Shown: one piece after another, positions 1 to 14,800 of the stretch
Layout of the letters: every line of letters begins with the position of its first letter
How positions within the stretch are numbered: the stretch's first letter is position 1
The notes under the pieces: model-generated
What the model saw: the letters and a program-made list of their open reading frames with translations, nothing else
The model's database searches: none
Told to the model about the DNA's origin: nothing
Position numbers and translations under genes: made by a program
From: Antennarius striatus
Lineage: Eukaryota > Chordata > Actinopteri > Lophiiformes > Antennariidae
Length of the DNA stretch: 64,000 nt
Reading direction: 5' to 3'
Assembly: GCF_040054535.1 (NCBI RefSeq)
Contig: NC_090781.1
Coordinates: 11,943,482-12,007,481 of the forward strand

Positions 1-48
1 GAGGCCTAATCACAAAGCTGGCATTTTGGCCTCAGGGTGGGTACTTAC

Positions 49-3503
<3,455 letters not shown>

Positions 3504-5401
3504 GATGGGTTTGGTCGAGGTTTGCTCACAGGTGGACGCTGAGGCCTGGCACAGGCAGCAGAGGACGCATCGCTGAGCTGTGAGGCAGATGATGTGTGAA
3601 TGATTGTGGAAATTAATCAATTCACATTCTGATTAGAGGTTCAGCTTTCATCTTGCAGATGTAAATGATGTGGTGGGTTAGCGCTGTAATGAATGAATCA
3701 GTTTGAACCAGTCTCCTCTAACAATGCATTATTAGAAGTTTCTACACTAGCATCCTGGATATTTTACAAAATTAAGGTCTTTTGCTTCCAGGCGGCTGCT
3801 GGAAACCAGAAAGGAGACAAACAACTATTTTCTGGTTTGATTCAACAGATGGTGAAAATCTCAGATGGGATTATGGGTAAGATTAGAGGCAAAAAAAACA
3901 GAAAACAGTCCAACATCAAGTCCTGAGACTCACTGCTGCCTAAAATAAAGTGAACGTGAAACCTTCTTATGTAACAAAGCTGATAGATTAATAATAGCTC
4001 ACCACTACAAAAGATTTTACTTCAGAAACACATATTAAAAATTATGTAAAACAATTAAAACATGTTTACTGAGAAATAAACAAGACCTTCTAAGAAGAAA
4101 CTCTTGCAGTCATCTGATGCCCCTTTAACATACAAGACTGATAAGATACTGAGTCGGATTAAAAATGAAGGCATCATGTACAATAAAAATGTGGTTCTTA
4201 CAGTTATTTACTCACACAGTGGTGGTGTCCCGTGTCAGGTTTGGGTTCCAGTTACATCTGCACACTATCATCTGTTCTCAACAGGAAAGTCCTCTGTGTC
4301 TCACTGCAGCACTTTCACTAACGACAGGCAGCTCCGCCCGTCTTAAGGATTAACTGGAGCTACATATAGAGTCAGAGTTATTCTGAGGATAGTCCCAGCG
4401 ATCACCTGCAGGGAAGGCTGCAGGAGATGTAACCCCAGACTCACCTCACAGTGACAGAACCCATCAGGTAGTCTGAGTGGAACCATGTAACCCCTCAATA
4501 AGGGCCACTGTTTTCCCGATTTTACCATACACTATCCTGTGGCTGTTATGTAACAATATACCAATGTAATCTGCTTAAATTGATCTTTTTTTTTAACTCA
4601 TTTTTTATTTCTGTTGTTGTTGTTTTTTGTTTTCTGTTTGTTTGTATTTTTGTTTTGTTTTTGCTGTTGTTGTATGTGTATCTGTGTTTATGATTAGGAT
4701 TATGACTCAAGCCACCAATCTTCCAATATGTGGACAACATTTTGTGACCTGACCCACACCACAGCTCCTGAGGTTCAGAAATCATTAAAAAAAAGGGGAA
4801 AAAAGTTTTTAATAATATAATGACTATAATATATGGGGGTGTCGTAGTGTAGTAGTTGGCACTGTTGCCGCAACGTGAAGGTTGAGGGTTGAAATCCATC
4901 TGATGCCTCCATGTATGGAGTTTACATGTGTGCATGGGTTCACTCCAGTGCTCAGGACTCCCTCCCAGTACAAAAACATGCAAAACATATGCAAAGGTAT
5001 TTTCCTATTACCTGAAGTTATGGGTGTTCCATGTTTACTCAAATGCTTAGATTCTTAATCATAATGTAAATAATTTCAAAGGATTTAAAAAATATCTGAG
5101 ATGTTTAATTTCCCCAAATGAAGTTTAACTATTTCAGCAAGAGCTGAAGTTACTTTTTCTTAGAAATCACTTTGACTTGTGTTTTAAATGTTAAGTTAGG
5201 GAATCATTAGGAGCATGAACCACAAAATACCACCTTCAGACCACGACCCTGAACCTGATGCAGCTAAAGGGAACTCAGCTTTAATGTTTCTCATCTCTTC
5301 CTGATCCGACATATGAGAGGGTTTTCCATAAACGCACTTTAAAAACATTTCAATAATATGCAGAAGTCAGCAGAGTTTCATCAGTAATCATCCCTGCCGT
5401 T
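3504..5401. other. Intergenic region between camkk1 5' end and ucp3 3' end
   Basis: No supported coding exon was found. It should hold the camkk1 promoter and any 5' non-coding exon, but no specific element was recognised. It contains T-rich low-complexity sequence near 4586-4680 and a decayed SINE at about 4835-4990. Confidence 0.5.
4835..4990 (+). repeat. Decayed tRNA-derived SINE fragment
   Basis: The stretch aligns by eye with the better-preserved SINE at 56330. It has a degenerate tRNA-like head (GTCGTAGTGTAGTAGTTGGC, then GGGTTGAAATCC as a B-box-like motif), followed by body sequence reading 'tggagtttacatgtgtgcat' and ending near 'caaaaacatgcaaa'. Substitutions are many, so the copy is old. 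Confidence 0.6.
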
Positions 5402-5407
5402 TTTATT
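5402..5407 (-). terminator. Candidate poly(A) signal of ucp3
   Basis: Plus-strand TTTATT reads AATAAA on the minus strand, about 113 bp beyond the ucp3 stop codon. Position and strand fit; no cleavage data are available. Confidence 0.45.
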
Positions 5408-5519
5408 TTGGAAGCAGCCTCTTGAATGAGAAGGGCATGAATTTTCCTCCCTGTGGAGGAAAGTCAGTCTTAACACTGAAGCATGTGCTGCACCCAACAT
5501 CAGTCCCAGTCCAGACGGA

Positions 5520-8500
5520 TCAGCTCTGAAGATACACCACAGCTCTCTTGATCTGCTCGTAGCTTACAAACATCACAATGTTCCAGGATCCAAGGCGAAG
5601 AAATGAGGGCATAAACCTAAAAATATAAAAGAATAAATCAAGAAATGTCAAATGCCACATTTTGAATTTGATAAGGACGGTACGTACCCCTTGTAAAAAG
5701 ATGTGGGTCCCTCATTAACCAGCATGGTGATGGCACAGTTCATACCACCGCTGTACTGCCCGGGCACGGAGTTCATGTAGCGTGTTTTTACCACATCCAC
5801 CGGAGACGCTACAAGCGTGGTGCAGAACCCCGCCGCAAACCCTGCTGTGAAGTGACAGGGCATGTTGTCTGTGGGGAGCAGAGGGTCGTCAGTAACGGAC
5901 ACAAAAACCAGCAGCGGCCAATGTGCAGTGATGTTTACCCGTCATCAGGTTGTGCTTCAGAATGAACTCTTTGATGATGTCATAGGTCACCAACTCAGAG
6001 CAATTCACAATGCAGTTCCGAGCAATGTTTGGAAGACAGCCTGAAAGACCATTCAACATTTTAAATCTTGAAGGAGCACTGGAAAAAGGTCAACCAACGA
6101 GATCATCAGTGGAGGAGTAGGTGACAGTTAGACAGCTTTTATCCAACGCAACAAACATGACTCCATGGGACCAGAGGGGGGCTGGTTCAACACCCACATG
6201 AACTAAAGGGTTTGCAGTGTGAACTGAGGTGCCCTTGAGCAAGGCACCGCCCCCCCCTCACAAGTTGCCCATTGGGGCGCCCCCTGAGGGAGCTACCCAT
6301 TGAAAAATACTTTCCCCTACTGGGGTCTAATAAAGGGATCTGTAATCTTTAATGGTTTGTGATCCAGCCTGCATTCAGAGTTTACATCCCTCACCATCTG
6401 TCCACAGAAGAACTTCTACATGCAGCTCCTACACCTGCAGCCTGTCGTTACCTTTAGCCTACATACTGCGCTCGGTTATAGCAGGCTGATAGCTGTTCAG
6501 CCACAGGCGAGCCGCATTTGAGTCATCTGCTACTAAAACTAACCACACCCACTGGTAAATGCTTTAAACAGATTTGCTGCAGGGTTCGCCAAAATTGGAC
6601 GAAAGTTAAACAAAGTGATGGGACTATTGATAGTTGTCATGGCAAAACTATTTTCGTTTTATGTCTGTATTGTTTTTATGTGGAACCTTTAAAAACCCAT
6701 TTGGTGAATTTTTGTGTCTTATTCATCTTGTTAACTATTATGTCTCATATTGAGTGAGAACTTTGTCCTTAATGGTACAAAACAATTATTGTTTGACTTT
6801 GACAGTCATGTGAACAAAGGCGGGTTGCAGCAGGAACCCAACACAATAGGTGTGATGTAAAAATAGTATCAGGTGACCATTATCAGACAAGAGCCGTGGT
6901 GAGCTCTCTTAGGTGTTTCTTTCATGTTCTATTATTAAGATTTACATAAGAGCAAAGGGAGAAACAAACCTCTCACTGACGTCTTACTGTGACGAATACA
7001 AACCGTGTCTAAATGACTTCAAATGAGTGAAATTTACTCATTCTGAACATTCAATTCTCTCAGTGAAATCTAGATTCAATATCCATTAGTCTCCCTAGGT
7101 AGGAAAGGTAGTAGGAAAAAGTCAGTGTCATATTTTGTCCAAGAGGTTTTGGATTGAAAAGATTCTCACTGAATAATCCTAACTGAAAGTTTATTTTCCT
7201 CCTTGGAAATGATTCACCATGATTTATTGTGGCGTAACTAAAGTGTGTTTGGCGTCTTCACCTGACAAACCTGAATTTCATTCAGTAGTGTGTTCTCTCT
7301 ATTGTCAAGAGGAGATCTGGATGGTTGTGGTTCTACCAGATAAAACCTTCTGGTTGATTTGACTCGACAGGCTTCCACGCAACTGGACAAAACTTCAGCC
7401 AACACCAATACACAATCATCTGGATTATGTCTGTGAGTTACAAATAATTTAATCCAACAAAAGGTTTTCAGAGCAACATGTAGACCGCCACTGTCATCTG
7501 TTTACCTTTCCAGAGTCCTCTGACGCCTTCATCCCTGGCAATGGTCCTGTAGGCGTCAAACGTGCTGCTGTACCTCGTCACAGACGAGCTCTGAGGCCGG
7601 CGGACCTGAGCCTGAAACCTCACCTTCACAACGTCAGTGGGCTGAGCGAAGGACACAGCCATGGCTCCCGTGGTGCAGCCCGCCAGCAGCCGTGTTCCGA
7701 TCCCTACATCTGTGGCAAAACAACAAATAATTAAATATGAGACGTTTGTTTTTGCTCTCATGCTGAAAGGTTTCAGCTGCATAAAGACAATGCAACGAGC
7801 AGGAGATACTATTAAGGAGCAAAACACAATCATTACATCTTTGGTTGTCCTTTGACAACTACTGAGAATAAATCATAGTAGTGGTACATGCATGCTGCTA
7901 GTTTAACAATGATGATGGTCATTGAGAAGTGGACTTAAGCAAGGTGTAGATCAAGTTGCCCTTTACACATCCGTCAGGCCTCCACTCTCAAACACTGATA
8001 TGTTTTGAACAAAGAATGTATTCTTTTCTGAACATGCTTGGAGCTTTTTTTTTTTTTTTTTTCTTGAGGAAAAACCTGTTCAGATCTGTGTAGTTTCGGC
8101 AAAACTAAACCTGTCTGCTTCCTAGCTACTCGACCATAAGTCTTTCACAGTTATTTTTGAAGAGTCCATAACTTCCTGCTGATTAACGGATTGGTCGATT
8201 AGGAGATTCATTAGTAACTATTTCAATAATTGTTTAGATTATTTATTCTATGTTTGAAATAATCGGAATCAAAAATTAAAACAAATAAAAATTCATCCAA
8301 GCTTTCTTATCTTTTATGATGTTGAACTGAATATGAATAGTTTCTCACGTTTTATATCTAAATCAGCCGATCATGAGATAATCTTGAGCTGCAGTCTGGA
8401 CAACGAACATTATCCTATGCTTGTACAGATGTTCGGACTAAATATTGACATGGCTGTGGTGACGTACTGTCTGACCCCCTGGTGTACAGCTGCTTCATGG

Positions 8501-9445
8501 TGTCGTACAGGCCGATGCGGACGGAGGCAAAGCTCATCTGCCTGTGCAGGCCCGCCACTAGGCCGCTGTACAGACTCCTGGGGCCCTCGGTCTTCACCAT
8601 GGTGAAGATGGTCCCAAACACACCTCTGTATCTTGTTCCATCCAAAGGTTTGGTCTCACCTTGAATCTAAACGTGCATGAATGCAAACCAAATGTGTTTA
8701 AATCAATATTTTTGATGTATAATATAAAAAGATCAGCCCTTGAAACTGTATGTCTATTTTTAGTTTCTCTTTTTTTGTCACAAGTGTCAGATTTCTGGAT
8801 CGGTATGCAGCGACATGTACGTGATGGGGTTTTATCCTCTCGAAGAATGCTACAATCTGTAAAAACAATGACGGCTCCCAACCCAGGTCTAGTTCCTGGT
8901 GGCACTCAACATTAGCACATGAACAACACACGGTGTACGGCTGAAGCCTCCATGCTTTATTCATATATTTGTGTTAAGGTGAAGGTGAAATGTTTTTTAA
9001 TACCCACAGTTCTATCTGTGGATATAAATAAGGATATTTTGTTATAAACCATCACATTTTAGTTTTATTAGTCAAAATATGTTGGATTACAAAAAGCTCT
9101 GCAATTAATTGGGGACTTGAACATACCCTGACCTGTCCAAAGTCAGCTGTGATAGGTTCCAGCCCCCCCGGGAGCCCACACAGGACAGGCGTATACAGAA
9201 CATGAATGTATGAATGAAACAGATTCATTCATTAATATGTCACGAGGGCATGTTTGGTTGCATTAATTGCAGTAACAACCATTAATCCTCACCAGTGATT
9301 TACCTTAGATGATCCTCACCTGCAGTCTGACTTTGGCTGTGTCCAGTGGGAAAGTGACCAAGTCAGCTACACAACCAGCTGATCCAGCTGAGAAGACTTT
9401 GACAGCAGCTGACGGCTCCAGGGCTTCAGTTCTTCCATCAGCCAT
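5520..9445 (-). CDS. ucp3: Mitochondrial uncoupling protein 3 (SLC25 carrier)
   Basis: Inner-membrane carrier of the SLC25 family, UCP2/UCP3 group, associated with fatty-acid-dependent, nucleotide-inhibited proton leak or metabolite exchange. Six coding exons join in frame to 302 aa: 9320-9445, 8468-8666, 7506-7709, 5939-6040, 5688-5868 and 5520-5616. Each of the three repeats keeps its carrier signature: PLDTAK (from residue 33), QPTDVVKVR and SPVDVVKTR. Other landmarks are [42 protein letters not shown] and the C-terminal [28 protein letters not shown] is closer to UCP3 than UCP2, and c2cd3 lies immediately upstream as next to human UCP3. The first 14 residues ([14 protein letters not shown]) do not resemble the usual MVG...PP...V start of vertebrate UCP1-3. 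A ucp2/ucp3 mis-assignment remains possible. Confidence 0.9.
6140..6345 (+). repeat. Interspersed repeat fragment with 'gtgcccttgagcaaggcaccg' core
   Basis: It lies in ucp3 intron 4. A core reading 'gtgcccttgagcaaggcacc' recurs at about 55630 in this window. The type of element was not determined; it looks like a short non-autonomous element. Confidence 0.5.
9120..9230 (+). repeat. SINE 3' body/tail fragment
   Basis: It lies in ucp3 intron 1. The sequence 'gtcagctgtgataggttcca' followed by a C run and 'gaatgtatgaatga' matches the tail of the fish SINE seen more fully at 62950-63125. There is no head, so it is a truncated copy. Confidence 0.5.
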
Positions 9446-10208
9446 GATCACTGATCGAGGATCAACTAAGTGTTCCCGGCAAAAATACAGACCATTAATT
9501 ATACTGTCCCAAAGATGCTTCTGTTCCTGGTCTGTATATAAAGATTAAAGATCACAATTTTCATAGCAGAGCCAACTAATTGCATGTCCCTTCATAACAC
9601 ATGAAGCCAAACTCAGAGTTCAGGTACTGAAAAACAAAACTGTCTTTTGAAAGTTAGGTCCTCTTGTGCCATCCTGTTATACAAAAGCACAAAGTAGCTC
9701 AGAACTGTTGTTCCACTTGTGAGAAAAACAAAAGGTTAAAACATTCGATCTTCTTGAGCAACTGCTGAGCCACATAGTCTGTAGCTGACAGAGTGAGCTC
9801 AGCCTCTCCTACGTAGTTGTTTACTCGTGTAAAGGAAGCTGCAGGGCATTGCATGAAAACCAGACAGCACATGCCAGGAAGTCTTTCACGACTCACAATT
9901 CACCTGCTTTTAAATTTAAAAACGAGCTCACCTTGGTCACCTCTTCAGCATTAGACTATGAGAAATATGATCACGATCTGGCCGATTGTGAGAAACATTG
10001 TATAATGACCATAAACATGATTTTGCAGAAAATAAATCAGAAAAAAAAACAAAACGACAAACAAAAAGAAAAGGATGTTTTGACCACCAAAATCCAATCA
10101 GCTTGTCATAAAATCCAGGTGTTTCTCTCAGAATTTGAGGATATTCCATTTGAGAAATTTTCGTAAAAAAACAAGCACACAGCCATCCAAAGTTAAAAAC
10201 AGTAAATA
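9446..10208. other. Short interval between ucp3 start codon and c2cd3 3' end
   Basis: It should contain the ucp3 5' UTR and promoter. The c2cd3 transcript probably ends close by, so the ucp3 control region is confined to roughly 0.75 kb. No convincing coding exon is present and no specific regulatory site was recognised. Confidence 0.45.
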
Positions 10209-10243
10209 TTTATTCATAAAGATAAAAAACAATTCATTTTATT
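10209..10243 (-). terminator. Two candidate poly(A) signals of c2cd3
   Basis: Plus-strand TTTATT at 10238-10243 and 10209-10214 each reads AATAAA on the minus strand, 78 and 107 bp past the c2cd3 stop codon. Confidence 0.55.
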
Positions 10244-10320
10244 TACAAAGTATTTTTATGGTCTTTAGCCTCTGAGTAGTTCACTGGTCATAATCTACTG
10301 CTTCCATCTGGCAGTCCACA

Positions 10321-11751
10321 CTATGAATCTTCATCAAAGCGAGCAGCAAATATTTTAGCTATTCTTTCCGTCTCTTTCCTCACGGATGACGGGGACATGT
10401 TGCGTCGCTGTCGAGGACCTCTGTGATGACCTGGGGAGCGTCGCTTCTGGAACACATCAACACAGAAACACACCAGCAGTGAGTCACAGACAGACAGGAT
10501 GATTTTCTAGTGCAGCCACTTCAAATATGACTTTCTTTGAGCCATAGAAGGCGTGGCTCAAAGGAAACCTGCTATTTAATCAAATTATATTTTATATTTG
10601 AGGTGTGTCGTGTGTGTAACCACTCACTGTCTGTCCTGTTTTACCATCGCTCACGTTAACGATTCTTAAAAGGACAGTCTGAACTCTCTACAATTAGTGA
10701 GTAAGGAGCCCAAACCGGTTCTTCATAGCGCTCCATTCCTTTTATTCACTCCTCCACACACACACACACACTCCTGCACCTACAGTACATGTGTTCGCAT
10801 CACGCCCTTCCTGAAACCTGATCCACTGACATGGTGTGATGCAGGAATTCTCTTCCATGTGCGACACTGACTGGCAGTGCAGAGTAATCCCACTCCTTTA
10901 TTTCACTTGATGGATTACTTGTGTACATAATCTAGTTTGTAGAATATCAACAATTGACAGCCTTTGTTAACAATGCCATAAGGCTCTTAATGTTTATTGT
11001 GTTTGCGCTTATTGTTACTTGAACTTTCATGATTCAGCTATTAGGCTAAAGCTAACAGATGAATCAGCGTTTGCAGTAAATCTAGGTAACTGGTTCATGA
11101 CACTGAGGTGGTCATGAAAGACTAAATATTTGCTAAATACATGTTGAAATTAACATCACAAAAACACTTGAAGGCATTATTTATAGCCATGTTAGACCTT
11201 TAAACAAACTCCACACACACTTCAGCATAAAGCCTTAAAGTCTTGTGGGGAAAACCATTTACAGATGTGATAATCAGTTTGGAAATCTAATTTTCTAAAC
11301 CCTCCTATCCTTTTGACATTATAAATGCTTTGTGAAGTTGAGGTCACCTATGTCATAGTTTTAGATCATAAAAGATCTATAAAACACCAAGTATATACTC
11401 TCCAGGTAAAGTGCAGAGATTGCGGTATTTAAAGTCCACTTGCTTCTGTCTCTAAACTTTAAATTACATCAAATTTACTTTTACACAAACTGACAGAAGG
11501 AATCAAACAAAGAGAATATGCTGAATGGACAAATTATTTTACTTTGTTTCTTCCTTTGTCGATGCTTCTTAAATAACAGAATGTGAGTTCAAGCTAACCG
11601 CAGGGTGTATAATTGATGTACTATATATTACAATCTACAGGTATAGGGATAAAAGTACTCAGGTCGGACAGAAGTACACTAAACTACATCATGAAGCAAC
11701 ACAAGAGATCTTAAAACCATTCAAAGTCATTTATCATCTCCTTTTGAGACT

Positions 11752-11826
<75 letters not shown>

Positions 11827-14800
11827 ACAGAGGTTGAGTAACAAATACCCACCTGACCAGTGGTTACCTGGGAGAAACAGGGAGATAATCGTATTGCTCT
11901 CATAGTTTCCTCCAGTTGGTGAGAGGGGAGGAAGAAATTGGGGACATCCACAGGCACAGAGCTTCGTATATGAATGTTAAGAATAAATACGGCATATCAT
12001 GTTCTGCCTGAACATACATGTACCACTTCTACATGGATCATTTGAGTCCTGATGCCAAACTGTTGGCATTACAACAGGGAAGAAACAGAAACCAGGCATA
12101 TGCAAAGACTAATGCTGCATATTTATGAAGCACCTTTTAAGACCGGATGTCACAATGTGCTTTATGAAAGAAATTTGTATTTTAGTGCATAAAATCCATG
12201 CAGCAATAAACTACAGGTGAGGAAAGAGTCACTCATCATCACAAAATGAACTTGTCATGAAACTGACCAAATATTGTCAAAAAGCAAATAACAGCAACAA
12301 CCAATCTGACAACCAAAGAGACCGGAGTGAGTAGAAGGATACAGCTGCTGTTGACTGTCCTGATTGGTTGGGGAGGATGAGGCATCGTGGGTACCTGCAT
12401 CATCCTGTGTGGTGGGTGATGAACGTTCATCACTTGACCCTTCATCGTGACTCTCAGCTTGTTTTGCTCGTCTCTCATCACAACCTTTCAGCGTCTTTTT
12501 GTCGTCTCCATCTGTGTCTGAAGATTCTCTTGCCGATCCACTAAAACCGTCCCTTTCTTTTTGTTTACTGTGTTTCTGTTCACTTGAAGTCTGAACCTCA
12601 TCCTCACCTTGACTCAGATTTGGTTCCTGTGATGAATCCAGACTCTCAGAGGAACCCACCTCCAGGTCTGATAAGATACTGGTCCAAGGACTGGTTTTGT
12701 CTGTTAAAGAGGTCACGTCATTCAGAGGCCTCGGCTTCACAAGGACTTCTTCAAAATCTCCGTCATCATCATTATCAGCGTCCTTGTCTTGTCTGGAACA
12801 TGTACTGTCCTCTTCTCTGTCTGCTTCATCCTCATTTTCATCTGCAGACTCACTAATTTTGTAGTTTTGTCTGTCCTTACTTTCCTGCGGCTCAGAGTCA
12901 GTGTGGTCTTCACAGACCTCCTGCAGCAGTGAGGGCAGACAAAGCACTTCATCCTGACAAACATTTACATCTCTATCTGCGCTGGAGCTCTCAGGGATCA
13001 TTTGAAGGTTGTTGTCTCCTAGCAGGGATGTTGCTGAGCTGCTCTGGACAGCGGAGGGAATCGTTCCAAGTTGTTGTTCTTGTAGACCTGAGTGAAGAGG
13101 ACCGCAAGGTTCTTTAGCAACACTGCTCTTAAGAAACTGTCATTATTATTATTAAGAACAACTTTTTCATATTTAAAACCACCATTAGTGTTTGTTTGGG
13201 GTTTAAACATTCTTTTCAAAACTATGTTGCCTGATTGACAATGATTTAAGGCAGCTGTAACTATTCGGTTAACTAATTGAACATAAATCATCAATCATTT
13301 GATGATCAATACAACAATTTTGTCATCAAAATAGGAGTGTTCTTTTCATCATGTGTGACACAAATTTAACATTTGTGTCATGCTAAAGAAACCATAATCG
13401 TATCATGATGGAGAGGTTTGTGTGCCCTAAGGATCCCGGGAGCTATGTTGTCAGGAGTCTTGTACTCCTGGTAGGGTCACCCCAAGGCAAAGAGGTCTCA
13501 GGTGAAGGGCCAGACAAAGAATGGTTCAGAAGATCTCATGAAAAAACAAAACAATGACCCTGCCCAGAGGAGGCCCGGGGCCCACGTCTGGAGCCAGGCC
13601 TGAACCGGGGGCCCGTCAGCGAGCACCTGGTGGCCAGGTCTGCCACGTTGCCTTTTCGGGCTGAGCCTGAAAAGGCAATGGAATGGTCAACACTTAGGAT
13701 GCTCACTTAGGATGGTACACTTAGGGTGCTCATAAGTGTACCTGGTACCAGAGCACCCTGGGTCGGAGGTCGAAGATGACTGACCTTATGATCGTATCAT
13801 CTGACCTTCAATTATATGTTTGGACACTCAGGTGAAGAGCAGAGCTGTCAACTGATCACCACCTGGTAGTGAGTTGGGTTCGTTGGCGGAGGAAACCTTT
13901 GGATAGACCTGGTAAGCCCAAACGAGTACAGTAGCGCAGATGAACTAGGAATGTCTGGGGGAGGACTCTGTCCGCGAGGCCTTCAATTCACACCTCCGAG
14001 GGAGCTTCTCTTACATCCCTGCGGAGGTAGGAGACATTGAACCAGAATGGTCAATGTTCAAAGCTTTCATTGCTAAAGCGGCAGCTGAGAGCTGTGGTCT
14101 CAAAGTCTTGGGTGCCTCAAGGGGCGGTAACCCTCTAACACCATGGTAGACCCCAATGGTCCGACTGAAGGAGGCTTTCAGGGGCATGTTGTCCCTGGAG
14201 ACTCCTAAAGCAGTTGCAGGGAACCGACAGGCCAAGAGGACTGCAGCCTTGGCTGTGATGGAGGCAAAACAGAGGGTGTGGGAGGAATTCTGACAGGCCA
14301 TGTAGAAAGACTATCGGACAGCACCAAAGCTGTTCTGGAGGACTGTCCCGACACTTCTGGAGGGGGAAATGGGGGACCATCCAAGCTGTTGTGCCAAGGG
14401 TGGGACACTGCTGACCTTGAGCGAGGAGGTTGTCGGTATGTGGAAGGAACACTTTGAGGAAGTCCTGAATCCAACTACCCCAACTGACCCGTCCTCTGTT
14501 GCAGAGGCAGAGCTGGAGGATGATGGGGGCTTCGAGTCAATCTCTCTGGGTGAAGTCACCGAGGTAGTTAAACAACTTCACGGTGGCAAAGCCCCGGGTG
14601 TTGATGAGATTCGCCTGGAAATGCTGAAGACTCTGGGTATTGAGGGGCTATCATGGATAACATGTCTCTTTAACATTGCGTGGAAGTCCAGGACAGTGCT
14701 GAAAGAGTGGCAGACTGGGGGGGTGGTTCCTCTTTTCAAAAAGTGGAACCAGCAGAGGGTGTGTGCCAACTACAGGGGTATCACACTCCTCAGCCTCCCT

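Noticed and set aside
11727-11957. Frame with a long alternating Val-Cys run
   Set aside because: The CA microsatellite read through into part of a genuine c2cd3 exon; only the [15 protein letters not shown] part is coding.
12584-12856. Plus-strand frame opposite the acidic c2cd3 exon
   Set aside because: Shadow of the coding exon 12395-13087, which has clean splice sites and continues the c2cd3 frame.
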